Program-made: the position numbers and the translations under genes
Notes under the pieces: generated by a model
Database searches by the model: none
The model's input: the letters and a program-made list of their open reading frames with translations, nothing else
What the model was told of the DNA's origin: nothing
In this document: positions 1 to 9,820 of the stretch, one piece after another
Numbering within the stretch: the stretch's first letter is position 1
Layout: the number at the start of each line of letters is the position of its first letter
DNA from: CAZEDU01 sp964511185
GTDB lineage: Bacteria; Myxococcota; Myxococcia; Myxococcales; Myxococcaceae
NCBI GenBank assembly: GCA_964511185.1
Contig: CAZEDU010000014.1
Coordinates: forward strand, 1 to 59,464
Reading direction: 5' to 3'
Length of the DNA: 59,464 bases

Positions 1-387
1 CATGCCCAGGCGCGGCAGCGACGTCGGGTCGCTCACGCGCCACAGCTGCGCGCGCCCTCGTAAGTTGCTCTGCCGCGAGAGCTGGCGGTGCGCGCGCAGC
101 TCACCGCGGTGGTCGAAGGTCATCGCCCCGGAGCCGTGGTGCCACAGGAGGTCCGGCGCGTACCAGCCCTCGGCGCTGCCCGTGTCGTCGCGCACGGCGC
201 CGCCCACCTGCGGGCTCAGCTTGGTGATGAGCTGCCCCTCTCCGCCGACGCGCAGGAGCGCCGCGTCGTCGTAGCGCTCCTCCGCGGTCAACCGAAGGTA
301 CGGGCTGAGCTGAGGCGCCGCGTGCGCCGCGGCGGCCGACAGCAGCGCCGCGCCCAGACAAGCTCTGAAGATCGAACGCCCTCGCAT
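1..387 (-). CDS. Outer-membrane beta-barrel protein of a polysaccharide-export locus (partial, C-terminus beyond the window)
   Basis: The reading frame opens at an ATG at 387 and runs without a stop off the left edge, so at least 129 codons are present. It begins with a typical signal peptide (basic start, Leu/Ala-rich core, likely cleavage after AHA) and continues with alternating polar and hydrophobic stretches as in outer-membrane beta-strands. It lies 54 bp downstream of the OPX lipoprotein gene on the same strand, so the two are probably co-transcribed. In Myxococcus, short OPX proteins are paired with separate beta-barrels that supply the outer-membrane pore; assigning this gene that role is inference from order and the visible N-terminus. 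Only about a third or less of such a protein is visible. Confidence 0.6.
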   Translation of the reverse strand, partial: MRGRSIFRACLGAALLSAAAAHAAPQLSPYLRLTAEERYDDAALLRVGGEGQLITKLSPQVGGAVRDDTGSAEGWYAPDLLWHHGSGAMTFDHRGELRAHRQLSRQSNLRGRAQLWRVSDPTSLPRLGM

Positions 388-441
388 CACGCCCTCACTC
401 GACCGGTGCACCGACGTCTCTCGCTCGCTTGGCGCCCGCGC

Positions 442-963
442 TCACGGCACGACGACGGTGTCGCCCGGCATCAGCACCGCCTCCATCGGCCTGTCCCCTG
501 GCTCGCTCATCAGCTCGCTATAGCGGACGGGGTACCGCGCGCCGTTGCGGATCACGATGATGCCGTCCTGGTTCGCGAAGTCGGAGAAGCCGCCCGCCAA
601 CGCCACCGCCTGCAGCACCGAGATGCGTCCGCGCAGCGGGTAGCTGCCGGGCACCATCACGGTCACGCGCGGCTCTTGAATGAACGGCGTCAGCTTCTGC
701 CGGATCTCATCGGCCAGCTCGGACGTGGTAAGCCCATCCGCCTTGACGTCGCCGATCATCGGCAGCGAGATGAAGCCGTCGGGCCGCACCGGCAGCACGC
801 GGGAGAGATCGCCGTCGCGCCACACCGCGACCTCCAGGACGTCCTCCCGGCCAACCCGGTACGGCTCGTCTTTCACCGGCGGCAACGCTTTGTTCCCGTG
901 CGCGCAGCCCGCCAGCCAGGCGAGCGCCGCGATGGCCATTCCGATCGCGCTGGTCTTCCCCAT
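442..963 (-). CDS. Polysaccharide export (OPX) lipoprotein, short form without an outer-membrane helix
   Basis: A periplasmic lipoprotein of 173 aa with lipobox LAGC near residue 19. A polysaccharide-export domain follows (YRVGREDVLEVAVWRD through EPRVTV), then a beta-grasp SLBB-like segment (PGSYPLRG, AVALAGGFSDFA). The protein ends at a Pro soon after the SLBB segment, so it lacks the C-terminal outer-membrane helix of Wza. The ATG at 963 is chosen because GGAAGGGAG lies about 9 bases upstream; an ATG at 972 overlaps that site. Role: export of a capsule or exopolysaccharide with the adjacent beta-barrel. Oddity: RVTVMV runs directly into PGSYPL, so the first strand of the SLBB fold (usually ending in a GEV-like motif) appears to be missing, either a real variant or a lost stretch of roughly 50 bases. 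Confidence 0.8.
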   Translation of the reverse strand: MGKTSAIGMAIAALAWLAGCAHGNKALPPVKDEPYRVGREDVLEVAVWRDGDLSRVLPVRPDGFISLPMIGDVKADGLTTSELADEIRQKLTPFIQEPRVTVMVPGSYPLRGRISVLQAVALAGGFSDFANQDGIIVIRNGARYPVRYSELMSEPGDRPMEAVLMPGDTVVVP

Positions 964-1271
964 CGTTCGCATCTCCCTTCCGGTTGCGGCTGCTGCGATA
1001 GCAGCGGGTGTGCCAGCGACGGCCGCGCGCCAAGCCACCCGAAAATCAGGGCGGTTCGATCCGCGCGCCTTCCTCGCCCAGCGAGCGAGCAGGAATTTTT
1101 TCTGGCTCGGGAAAACGTGGAGTGGAACGAAGTTCTCGAAAAAAGTTCAGACGACTTCCCACCTGGCCCAGCGCTTTGCCCACTTCACCGAAGTCCTCCG
1201 AGCGCTGCGCCAACGGCACGTCGTTTGTATCCCCTTGGGCTGCACACGACATTCGGCTTCGAGGGCGGACC

Positions 1272-1484
1272 ATGGGCAAGGCAGGGGTGGCGGCGGCGGT
1301 GGCGTTTGCGGTGGGAGGGCTCGCGATGACCGGGCTCACGCGCGTGCTGGGCAGCTTCGCCGAGAGCGCGTCGCTGGGGTTGGTCGGCATGTCGATGATG
1401 GTGTCGAGCTACTTCCTCACCAGCAGGCCGCAATCGGAGACCGGCACCGGCGCGCTCTCGCGCGAGGTCAAGGCGAACGGCTGA
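1272..1484 (+). CDS. Small putative membrane protein, unknown function
   Basis: A 70-aa frame starting at ATG 1272. It has two hydrophobic segments, about residues 4-24 (AGVAAAVAFAVGGLAM) and 34-50 (ASLGLVGMSMMVSSYFL), and a polar C-terminus. A weak purine-rich stretch (GAGGGCGG) precedes the ATG. It stands alone between the divergent OPX gene and treZ. I do not recognise a family. The hydrophobic pattern favours a real inner-membrane protein, but it is short and could be spurious. Confidence 0.4.
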   Translation: MGKAGVAAAVAFAVGGLAMTGLTRVLGSFAESASLGLVGMSMMVSSYFLTSRPQSETGTGALSREVKANG

Positions 1485-1572
1485 GCTTCGCCGCTGAAGA
1501 CCCGTCTGTTCACTGTCGACCGCGCACCGTTTTCCCGCGCCGCTCGCGAACCCCCGCGACTATTTTCGGCGC

Positions 1573-3429
1573 ATGACTTTCCCCATGACCCTGGGCGCGC
1601 GCTACCTCGGCGAAGGCAAGACCGAGTTCCGCGTCTGGGCGCCCGATCGCCGCGGCGTGGACGTCTGCTTCGAAGGCCCCGAGGGATTGTCCTTCGCGCC
1701 GCTGCGACCGGAGGAAGGCGGCTCCTTCACGGCCACGCTGCGAGCGGAGCCGGGGCGGCGCTACCGCTACCGCCTCGACGGCGGCGACCGCTACCCGGAC
1801 CCGTGCTCCCGCTTTCAACCCGAAGGTCCGCACGGGCCGTCCGAGGTCGTCGACCCAAGCGCGTTTCGCTGGCGCGACGAAGGCTGGCGCGGTCTCGAGG
1901 CGAAGGGCCAGGTCTTCTACGAGCTTCACGTCGGCGCCTTCACCCCCCAGGGGACCTACGCCGCCGTCATCGACAAGCTCCCCGAGCTGAAAGAGCTCGG
2001 CGTCACCTGCCTCGAGCTGATGCCGCTCGCCACCTGGCCCGGCCGCTTCAACTGGGGCTACGACGGCGTGAACCTCTTCGCGCCCTGCCCCGCGTACGGA
2101 CGGCCGGACGATCTCCGCCGGCTCATCGATCGCGCGCACGCGGTGGGGCTCGGCGTCATCATCGACGTCGTCTACAACCACCTCGGGCCCGACGGGAATT
2201 TCCTGAAGCAGTTCGCGCGGCGGTACTTCACCGACAAGTACCCGCCGGAATGGGGCGAGCCCATCAACTTCGAGGACGACGCCGCCGGCGTGCGCCGCTT
2301 CTTCGTCGAGAACGCGGTGCACTGGGTGACCGAGTACCACGCCGACGGCTTGCGCCTCGACGCGACGCAGAACCTGTTCGACCCGTCGCCGCGCCACATC
2401 GTCGGCGAGCTCACCGACGCGGTCCGCGCCGCGGCCGGCGCGCGAAAGGTCCTCGTCATCGGCGAGAGCGAGCCGCAGGACATCCGGCTGATTCGCCGGA
2501 AGGAGGACGGCGGCGACGGGGCCGATGGCCTGTGGGCCGACGACTTCCACCACGCGGCGCGCGTCGCGGTCACCGGCGGCAGCGAGGCCTACCTACGGGA
2601 CTACACCGGCTCGGCCGAGGAGCTGATCGCCTGCGCGCTCTACAACTCGCTGTACCAAGGCCAGTGGTACCAGTGGCAGAAGAAGCCGCGCGGCAGCCCC
2701 CTGCTCCACTCACCCGCGGAGCAGATCGTCTTCTTCCTGCAGAACCACGACCAGATCGCCAACACGCTCAGGGGACACCGGCTGCACGTGCTGGCGGGCC
2801 CGCGCAGGACGCGCGCCCTCACGACGCTCTTCCTGCTCCTGCCGCAGACGCCTTTGCTCTTCATGGGACAGGAGTTCTTCGCCTCCAGCCCGTTCCTCTT
2901 CTTCGTCGATCACCACCCCGAGCTGATGAAGGCCGTGCGCGCCGGGCGCGAGCGGTACCTGTCTCAGTTCCCGACCGCGCGGCACGCCATCGAGCGCGAG
3001 GGCTACCACCCGCCCATCGGCGACGACGCCTTCGCGCTCTCGAAGCTGGACTGGAGCGAACGCTCGCGGAACGCGGCGACGTGGGACTTCCACCGCGCGC
3101 TCCTCGCCCTTCGCCGGGAGGACGCCGTCTTCGCGCGTCAGGACAAGCGCCGCATCCACGGCTGCGCGCTCAGCGAGGCCGCGCTCGCGCTGCGCTTCCT
3201 GGGCGACGGGCAGGAAGGCGACCGGCTGCTGGTGCTCAATCTGGGGCGGCGGCGCACCCTCGAGAGCTGCCCCATCCCGCTGATCGCGCCGCCCGAAGGA
3301 AGAAGCTGGAGGCCCGTGCTGTCTTCGGAGGACACGAAGTTCGGCGGGTGCGGCGGGGACTTCCCGACTTGGGATGGCCCCCTCGCGATCCCGGCCGAGT
3401 CGGCCATGGTGCTGACCAGCGCCGGCTAG
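1573..3429 (+). CDS. treZ: Malto-oligosyltrehalose trehalohydrolase
   Basis: A GH13 enzyme of 618 aa that releases trehalose from maltooligosyl-trehalose, the second step of the TreY/TreZ route from glycogen to trehalose in the cytoplasm. An N-terminal beta-sandwich (residues 1-100, FRVWAPDRRGVDV) precedes the barrel. GH13 motifs are seen in order: DVVYNH (198-203), GLRLDATQ with nucleophile D263, GESE with acid E298, and LQNHDQ (389-394). The NHDQ form is typical of TreZ rather than of branching enzymes. Length fits the family. The next gene is a glycogen debranching enzyme, which fits a glycogen-to-trehalose pathway, but no treY is in the window. A second in-frame ATG lies four codons downstream at 1585. 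Confidence 0.92.
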   Translation: MTFPMTLGARYLGEGKTEFRVWAPDRRGVDVCFEGPEGLSFAPLRPEEGGSFTATLRAEPGRRYRYRLDGGDRYPDPCSRFQPEGPHGPSEVVDPSAFRWRDEGWRGLEAKGQVFYELHVGAFTPQGTYAAVIDKLPELKELGVTCLELMPLATWPGRFNWGYDGVNLFAPCPAYGRPDDLRRLIDRAHAVGLGVIIDVVYNHLGPDGNFLKQFARRYFTDKYPPEWGEPINFEDDAAGVRRFFVENAVHWVTEYHADGLRLDATQNLFDPSPRHIVGELTDAVRAAAGARKVLVIGESEPQDIRLIRRKEDGGDGADGLWADDFHHAARVAVTGGSEAYLRDYTGSAEELIACALYNSLYQGQWYQWQKKPRGSPLLHSPAEQIVFFLQNHDQIANTLRGHRLHVLAGPRRTRALTTLFLLLPQTPLLFMGQEFFASSPFLFFVDHHPELMKAVRAGRERYLSQFPTARHAIEREGYHPPIGDDAFALSKLDWSERSRNAATWDFHRALLALRREDAVFARQDKRRIHGCALSEAALALRFLGDGQEGDRLLVLNLGRRRTLESCPIPLIAPPEGRSWRPVLSSEDTKFGGCGGDFPTWDGPLAIPAESAMVLTSAG

Positions 3430-3452
3430 CCATTGCTTGAGGTAGCCACTCC

Positions 3453-5504
3453 TTGTCCTCCGCCGAAGCAGACTCCGACCTCCCGATGATCACCCTCGAG
3501 CCGCCGCGAGATCCGGCCGGCGCGCCCGACCTCACCCAAGCGCTCGCCACCGAGTGGCTCGTCACCAACGGGATCGGCGGCTACGCCTCGGGCACGCTCG
3601 CCTTGTGCAACACGCGCCGCTACCACGGGCTGTTCATCCCCAACTTGCCCGCGCCGCTCGGCCGGACCGTCATGCTGCCGCGCCTGGAAGAGCGCTTCAC
3701 CATCGACGGGGTCGAGTACCGGCTCGACGGCGAAGAGCACACCTCCGGCGCGCTCCACCTGGACGGGCTGCCGCACCTCACCGAGTTCCGCCTGCGCGGG
3801 CTGCTCCCCGAGTGGGACTTCACGTTGGGGCCCACGCGGCTTCGCCGCCGGCTGATGCTGGTGCACGGCGAGAACACGCTGGTCCTCCACTACCAGCACC
3901 TCTCCGGCCCCGGGGCGCGCGTCCGCCTTCGCCCGTTCACCTCGTTCCGCTTCCACGACCGGCCGCTGCCGCCGCGCCCTGGCTACCCGCTCGTGCAGCT
4001 GCGCGGCACGCGCGTGGAGGTCCTGCCGGTCGAGAACGCCCCCGCGATGCGCTTCAAGCTGTGGGCCGACTGCGAGTCGCCGTTCGTCAGCTTGCCGCAG
4101 ACCTCGGCGGAGCTGCTGTTCCGGGTCGAGAGAGCGCGCGGGCTGGATCACCGCGAGGAGCAGAGCAGCCCTGGGTACTTCGACTGCGCGCTCTCGCCCC
4201 AAGGCAACCTCTCGTTCGGCGTGACGGTCGGCGGGTGGGGATGGCTCGACCGCGATCCGCTGGAGGCGTTCGAGCTGGAATGGGCCCGGCAGCGCCGCAT
4301 CCTCGAGCGCGCGCCCATGGTCGCGCGCACCGGCACCGCCGCCCGGCTGGTCCTCGCGGCCGATCAGTTCATCGTCGAGCCCGCCACGCGCCCGCACGAC
4401 GAAGCGTGGGCGCGCGCGATCGGCCAAGACGCTCGCAGCGTGATCGCCGGCTATCACTGGTTCACCGACTGGGGCCGCGACACGATGATCTCGCTCGAAG
4501 GCCTCACGCTGACCACCGGCCGGCGACGCGAAGCCGCCGCGATCCTGCGCACCTTCCGCCACTACGTGCGCGACGGGCTCTTGCCCAACCTCTTCCCCGA
4601 AGGCGGCCGCGAAGGCCTCTACCACACGGCCGACGCGACGCTCTGGTTCTTCCACGCGATCGATCGCTACGTCGAAGTCACCGGCGACGCCGAGCTGGCG
4701 CGCGACTTCTTCCCGACGCTCGAGGAGATCATCGAGCACCACCTGCGCGGCACGCGCTTCGGAATCCAGGTCGATCCCTCCGACGGGCTGCTGCGCCAAG
4801 GCGCGCCGGGGTACCAGCTCACCTGGATGGACGCGAAGGTCGACGGCTGGGTGGTGACCCCGCGCCGCGGCAAGGCCGTGGAGATCAACGCGCTGTGGTT
4901 CAACGCGCTCCGCTTGATGGCCGACTGGAGCCAGCGCGTCGGACAAGATCCTCAGCGCTACCTCGACCACGCCGAGCGCGCGCAGGCCTCGTTCAACCAG
5001 CGGTTCTGGAACGACGCCGCGGGCTGCCTCTTCGACGTGGTCGACGCGGAGTCCGGCGGCGACGACGACGCGGCGCGCCCGAACCAGCTCTTCGCCATCT
5101 CGCTCAAGCACCCGGTGCTGCGCCGCGATCGCTGGCAGAGAGTGCTCGAGCTCGTCCAAGAGGATCTCCTGACGCCGCACGGGCTGCGCACGCTCTCGCC
5201 GCGCCACCCGGACTACAAGCCGAGGTACGACGGAGACCTGCGCGCCCGCGACGCCGCGTACCATCAGGGCACGGTCTGGGCCTGGCTGGTGGGTCACTTC
5301 GTGGACGCCTGGCTGAAGGTCCACCCCAGCGATCCCAAACAGGCGCGGCGGTGGCTCGAAGGGCTCGAAGGTCAGCTGCGCCACGCCGGCGTGGGCTCGA
5401 TCAGCGAGATCTTCGACGCGAGCGAGCCCTACCGTCCGCGCGGTTGCATCGCCCAAGCCTGGAGCGTGGCGGAGCTGCTCCGCGCCTGGGTGCGCACGGC
5501 TTGA
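3453..5504 (+). CDS. Glycogen debranching enzyme, bacterial amylo-alpha-1,6-glucosidase type
   Basis: A cytoplasmic enzyme of 683 aa expected to hydrolyse alpha-1,6 branch points of glycogen. The N-terminal substrate-binding domain has the family hallmark WLVTNGIGGYASGT followed by RRYHGLFIP (about residues 35-63). The C-terminal (alpha/alpha)6 catalytic domain carries WFTDWGRDTMISLEG (from about 336) and the closing GSISEIFDASEP. The start is a TTG at 3453 with GAGG about 10 bases upstream; the first ATG is 11 codons later at 3486 and lacks a better ribosome site. It starts 23 bp after treZ and is probably co-transcribed, linking branch removal to trehalose formation. Confidence 0.9.
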   Translation: MSSAEADSDLPMITLEPPRDPAGAPDLTQALATEWLVTNGIGGYASGTLALCNTRRYHGLFIPNLPAPLGRTVMLPRLEERFTIDGVEYRLDGEEHTSGALHLDGLPHLTEFRLRGLLPEWDFTLGPTRLRRRLMLVHGENTLVLHYQHLSGPGARVRLRPFTSFRFHDRPLPPRPGYPLVQLRGTRVEVLPVENAPAMRFKLWADCESPFVSLPQTSAELLFRVERARGLDHREEQSSPGYFDCALSPQGNLSFGVTVGGWGWLDRDPLEAFELEWARQRRILERAPMVARTGTAARLVLAADQFIVEPATRPHDEAWARAIGQDARSVIAGYHWFTDWGRDTMISLEGLTLTTGRRREAAAILRTFRHYVRDGLLPNLFPEGGREGLYHTADATLWFFHAIDRYVEVTGDAELARDFFPTLEEIIEHHLRGTRFGIQVDPSDGLLRQGAPGYQLTWMDAKVDGWVVTPRRGKAVEINALWFNALRLMADWSQRVGQDPQRYLDHAERAQASFNQRFWNDAAGCLFDVVDAESGGDDDAARPNQLFAISLKHPVLRRDRWQRVLELVQEDLLTPHGLRTLSPRHPDYKPRYDGDLRARDAAYHQGTVWAWLVGHFVDAWLKVHPSDPKQARRWLEGLEGQLRHAGVGSISEIFDASEPYRPRGCIAQAWSVAELLRAWVRTA

Positions 5505-5645
5505 GCGCGGTGTCGCGCCAGCGAGACATGCAAGCGGCTGAATTTCAAGATCTTTTTGGACCTCATCCAAGGCCTCCGACCGGGGTGCCAAGACAATGTC
5601 GAGAAAAGTCGGTAAAGAGGCGCCCCGCGAGGGGAATTCACGACC

Positions 5646-6296
5646 ATGCTCACGACAGTCGCCGAACGCATCATTGCGTTTCCGCCGCCCGCCGGAGTTC
5701 TGCTTCACGTCGAGTCCACGGACCCGACCCAATCCGCGAGGGTGTGCGGGCTGGGCCGCTTCGAGATCAGCGGCCACGCCAGCAACACGGGCCTCATCGC
5801 CGCGCAGCTCTCCGTGTCGTTCGACGAGCATGCGCTGGTCGTTCCCCTGTGGGCCGACATGACGCCCGCCGACACCTTCCGCGCGCTGCGCCAGGTGCTG
5901 CCGCCCGGCTACGTGGCGCACGCCCGCTCGAGCGAGCGCGGCGGCATCGTCGTCTCGATTCAGCGCGCCCTGCCCCCGACCGGAGAAGAGCCGATCGTCA
6001 TCGCCACCATCTCCGACCCGGTGCAGCAGGCGCTCGCGTGCGGCACCAACTGCTTCGAGATCAACGGCGTGGCGAGCAACGGCGGCGTCGTTCAGTCGTC
6101 GGCCCGCGTCGAGATCGACGGCAAGCTCGTCTCGTTCTTGATCCCGCGCGGCATGACGCCGGCCCGCACCGCGCGCGCCGTCGAGTCGCGGCTGCCCATC
6201 GGATACCGCGCGATCGTCGAGATCGGCCGCGCGCCGGGCGCCCCCGCGCTGGTGACGATCGTTCGCGGGGCGGACAGCCGCTTCGCTGCTGCTTGA
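5646..6296 (+). CDS. Protein of unknown function with two tandem copies of one domain
   Basis: A soluble-looking 216-aa protein with no signal peptide or membrane segment. It contains an internal duplication. Residues 32-108 and 130-208 share the pattern C-G-x-x-x-FEI-x-G-x-ASN-x-G, then a strand pair, then MTPA-x-T-x-RA and LP-x-GY. Examples are FEISGHASNTG against FEINGVASNGG, and DMTPADTFRALRQVLPPGY against GMTPARTARAVESRLPIGY. GAGGGG lies upstream of the ATG. The neighbours are the debranching enzyme (140 bp upstream) and slyD (14 bp downstream). I do not recognise the family and propose no function. Confidence 0.75.
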   Translation: MLTTVAERIIAFPPPAGVLLHVESTDPTQSARVCGLGRFEISGHASNTGLIAAQLSVSFDEHALVVPLWADMTPADTFRALRQVLPPGYVAHARSSERGGIVVSIQRALPPTGEEPIVIATISDPVQQALACGTNCFEINGVASNGGVVQSSARVEIDGKLVSFLIPRGMTPARTARAVESRLPIGYRAIVEIGRAPGAPALVTIVRGADSRFAAA

Positions 6297-6310
6297 CGAC
6301 GGAGATTCGA

Positions 6311-6802
6311 ATGAAGGTGGCGACGGGCAGTGTGGTGGAGCTCGACTACAAGCTCCACTTGGGTGACGGACAGATCATCGACCAGAGCGAGCCGGGCGAG
6401 CCGCTCGCCTATCTGCACGGGCGCGGCCAAATCGTCCCGGGCCTCGAGCGCGCGCTCGAAGGCATGGGCGTCGGCGACTCGAAGAAGGTCACGGTCGACT
6501 CCAAAGATGGCTACGGCGCCCACGACCCGCGCGGCGTGCAGGAGGTCGCCCGCTCGGCCTTCCCGCCCGGCGTGAACATCTCCGCCGGGATGCAGTTCGT
6601 CACCACGGACGATGCGGGCGAGCAGATTCCGATCACCGTCAAGGAAGTGAAGCAAGACGGAGCGATCGTCATCGATCTGAACCACCCGCTGGCCGGCAAG
6701 GACCTCCACTTCGAGGTCACCGTGCGCGGCGTGCGCGCGGCCACCGCCGAGGAGCTCGAGCACGGCCACGCCCACGGCCCCGAAGGCCACGGGCACGAGT
6801 AG
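6311..6802 (+). CDS. slyD: FKBP-type peptidyl-prolyl isomerase, SlyD-like
   Basis: A 163-aa protein with the SlyD layout. The FKBP core is split by an insert-in-flap chaperone domain (PRGVQEVARSAFPPGV through IPITVKEV). The characteristic DQSEPGEPLAYLHGRGQIVPG start and DLNHPLAGKDLHFEV end of the FKBP fold are present. The tail is His-rich (HGHAHGPEGHGHE), as in nickel-binding SlyD, so a metal-binding role is plausible. GGAG sits 6 bases before the ATG at 6311. It is 14 bp downstream of the duplicated-domain protein. It ends 3 bp from the convergent sugar dehydrogenase gene. Confidence 0.92.
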   Translation: MKVATGSVVELDYKLHLGDGQIIDQSEPGEPLAYLHGRGQIVPGLERALEGMGVGDSKKVTVDSKDGYGAHDPRGVQEVARSAFPPGVNISAGMQFVTTDDAGEQIPITVKEVKQDGAIVIDLNHPLAGKDLHFEVTVRGVRAATAEELEHGHAHGPEGHGHE

Positions 6803-6805
6803 CGC

Positions 6806-7951
6806 TCAGCGCCCGGGGACGACGCGCAGCACCTGGTCCTTGTCCGGCGGGCACTCGCCTCGCCCGTCGCAGTTGCTGGTCGTCAGGTACAGCTCGCCGT
6901 CGGGTGACTGCACCACCTCGCGGATCCGCCCGACCGCCTGCTCGAGGTAGACCTCGTGCACGGCCACGCGCTGGGCTGTCGGGTCCATCTGCACGCGGTG
7001 AAGCTGCTGCGACCCGAGCGCGCCGATGAGAACGCTGCCGGTCCACTCCGGAATGCGCGCGCCGGTGTAGACGGCGAGGCCGCCGGGCGGCAGCGCGCGC
7101 TCCCACGTGAGCACGGGCGTCACCCAATCCCCCGAGCGCTGACACGCGTCGAGCTCGGGCCAGCCCAGGTTCTCGCCGCGCCGCACGATGTTCAGCTCGT
7201 CGTGGCCGGTGCGGCCGAACTCCCCGCTGGGACCGTGATCGCTCAGCGCCAGCAGGTCGGGCGTCAGCCAGTCGAAGCCTTGCGTGTTGCGGATCCCCCA
7301 GAGAAACGCCGCTTGGCCAGGCACCGGGTTGTCCGCGGGCGCGTTGCCGTCGGGGGTCAGCCGCAAGAGCTTGCCCGCCAGGCTCGCGGGGTCCTGTGAG
7401 CGCTCCGGCTGCCGCGCGTCGCCCGTGCCGACGTAGAGCATGCCGTCGGGCCCGAAGCGCATGCGCCCGCCGTCGTGCACGCGCGCGCCGGGGATGCCCG
7501 CAAGGATCACCCGGTCGAAGTGGGCGGATGTCCCGTCGGGCGACAGGATCCACCGCTCGACCTGGTTGGTGACCGCGCCCACGTTGACCGTCAGGTAGAA
7601 ATAGACCGCGCGGTTGCTCGCGAAGTCCGGGTGAACGGCGATGCCCAAGAGCCCGCCTTCGCCATCCGCCGCGACGGCGAGCTGCGCCACGGGGCTTGGC
7701 TGCAAGGCGCCGCCGCGAATGAGCCGAACGCGACCCGGGCGCTCGGTGACCAACACGTCGCCGTTCGGAAGGAACCCGAGGCCCCAAGGCACCTCGAGCC
7801 CGTTGGCCACGACCTCGGTGGTGATCGCCACTGTCCCTTGGGGCCCATATCCCTGCTCGACCAAGGTGCACGACTGCTCGACGCGCTCGCCGCCGCGCCC
7901 CGAGCACGCGCAGAGCACCACGGCCAAGGCCACCGACGCGATTCGAGTCAT
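6806..7951 (-). CDS. PQQ-dependent sugar dehydrogenase-like lipoprotein (GSDH / YliI family)
   Basis: A secreted, probably lipid-anchored six-bladed beta-propeller of 381 aa. The signal peptide ends in a lipobox-like VLCAC. Family signatures are GLEVPWGLGFLPNGDVLVTE near the start, DGEGGLLGIAVHPDF, RMRFGPDGMLYVGTGDA, and RIREVVQSPDGELYLTTSN near the end. Expected activity is PQQ-dependent oxidation of aldoses; the actual substrate cannot be told from sequence. The ATG at 7951 is preferred; an in-frame TTG at 7960 is the alternative. It is divergent from the EVE gene. Confidence 0.85.
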   Translation of the reverse strand: MTRIASVALAVVLCACSGRGGERVEQSCTLVEQGYGPQGTVAITTEVVANGLEVPWGLGFLPNGDVLVTERPGRVRLIRGGALQPSPVAQLAVAADGEGGLLGIAVHPDFASNRAVYFYLTVNVGAVTNQVERWILSPDGTSAHFDRVILAGIPGARVHDGGRMRFGPDGMLYVGTGDARQPERSQDPASLAGKLLRLTPDGNAPADNPVPGQAAFLWGIRNTQGFDWLTPDLLALSDHGPSGEFGRTGHDELNIVRRGENLGWPELDACQRSGDWVTPVLTWERALPPGGLAVYTGARIPEWTGSVLIGALGSQQLHRVQMDPTAQRVAVHEVYLEQAVGRIREVVQSPDGELYLTTSNCDGRGECPPDKDQVLRVVPGR

Positions 7952-7992
7952 CGCTCCCAACCTAGAGATCCAGGCGCTACATTGCGAGCCCT

Positions 7993-8418
7993 ATGGCGCC
8001 TTCTCAACGTTGGCTCATCAAGAGCGAGCCGACGGTCTACGGCTACCCGCAGCTGGTCAAAGACCGCCGCACCGCGTGGACCGGCATTCGGAACTACCAG
8101 GCGCGCAACCACCTCCGCGCGATGAAGCCGGGCGACCTGGCGCTCTACTACCACACGGGTGACGAGAAGCAGGTCGTCGGCGTCGCGCGCGTCGTCTCGC
8201 CGCCGAAGCCCGACGAGACGGCGCCGGGAGAGGACTGGACCGCGGTCGACGTCGAGCCGGTCCGAGCGCGCGCGGCCCCGGTGACGCTCGCGCAGCTCAA
8301 GGCGTCGGCCGCGCTGAAGGACCTCGCGCTCCTCAAGCAAGGGCGGCTGTCGGTCGTCCCCGTCACCGCCGTTCAGTTCAACGCGATCCTCCAGCTCGGC
8401 AAGACCAAGCTGCCTTGA
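7993..8418 (+). CDS. EVE domain protein (thymocyte nuclear protein 1 homologue)
   Basis: A 141-aa single-domain protein. It opens with RWLIKSEPTVYGYPQL and has WTGIRNYQARNHLRAMKPGD and ALYYHTGDEKQVVGVA, the conserved aromatic-lined pocket segments of EVE domains of the PUA-like fold. EVE domains bind modified bases in DNA or RNA; no partner nuclease or methylase gene is adjacent, so the biological role is open. It stands alone between the divergent dehydrogenase and a convergent regulator gene. Confidence 0.88.
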   Translation: MAPSQRWLIKSEPTVYGYPQLVKDRRTAWTGIRNYQARNHLRAMKPGDLALYYHTGDEKQVVGVARVVSPPKPDETAPGEDWTAVDVEPVRARAAPVTLAQLKASAALKDLALLKQGRLSVVPVTAVQFNAILQLGKTKLP

Positions 8419-8422
8419 AGCC

Positions 8423-9798
<1,376 letters not shown>

Positions 9799-9820
<22 letters not shown>

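Noticed and set aside
1150..1250. A sigma-54-type GG/GC pair (TGGCCC ... TTTGCC) near 1163-1180.
   Set aside because: The distance between the GG and GC elements is 11 bases instead of 10 and the flanks do not match.
3554..6310. The long upstream part of an open frame that ends with slyD and would give a ~1080-aa protein.
   Set aside because: It overlaps the debranching enzyme out of frame and is Arg/Pro/Ala-rich without motifs. SlyD has its own ATG with a ribosome site at 6311.
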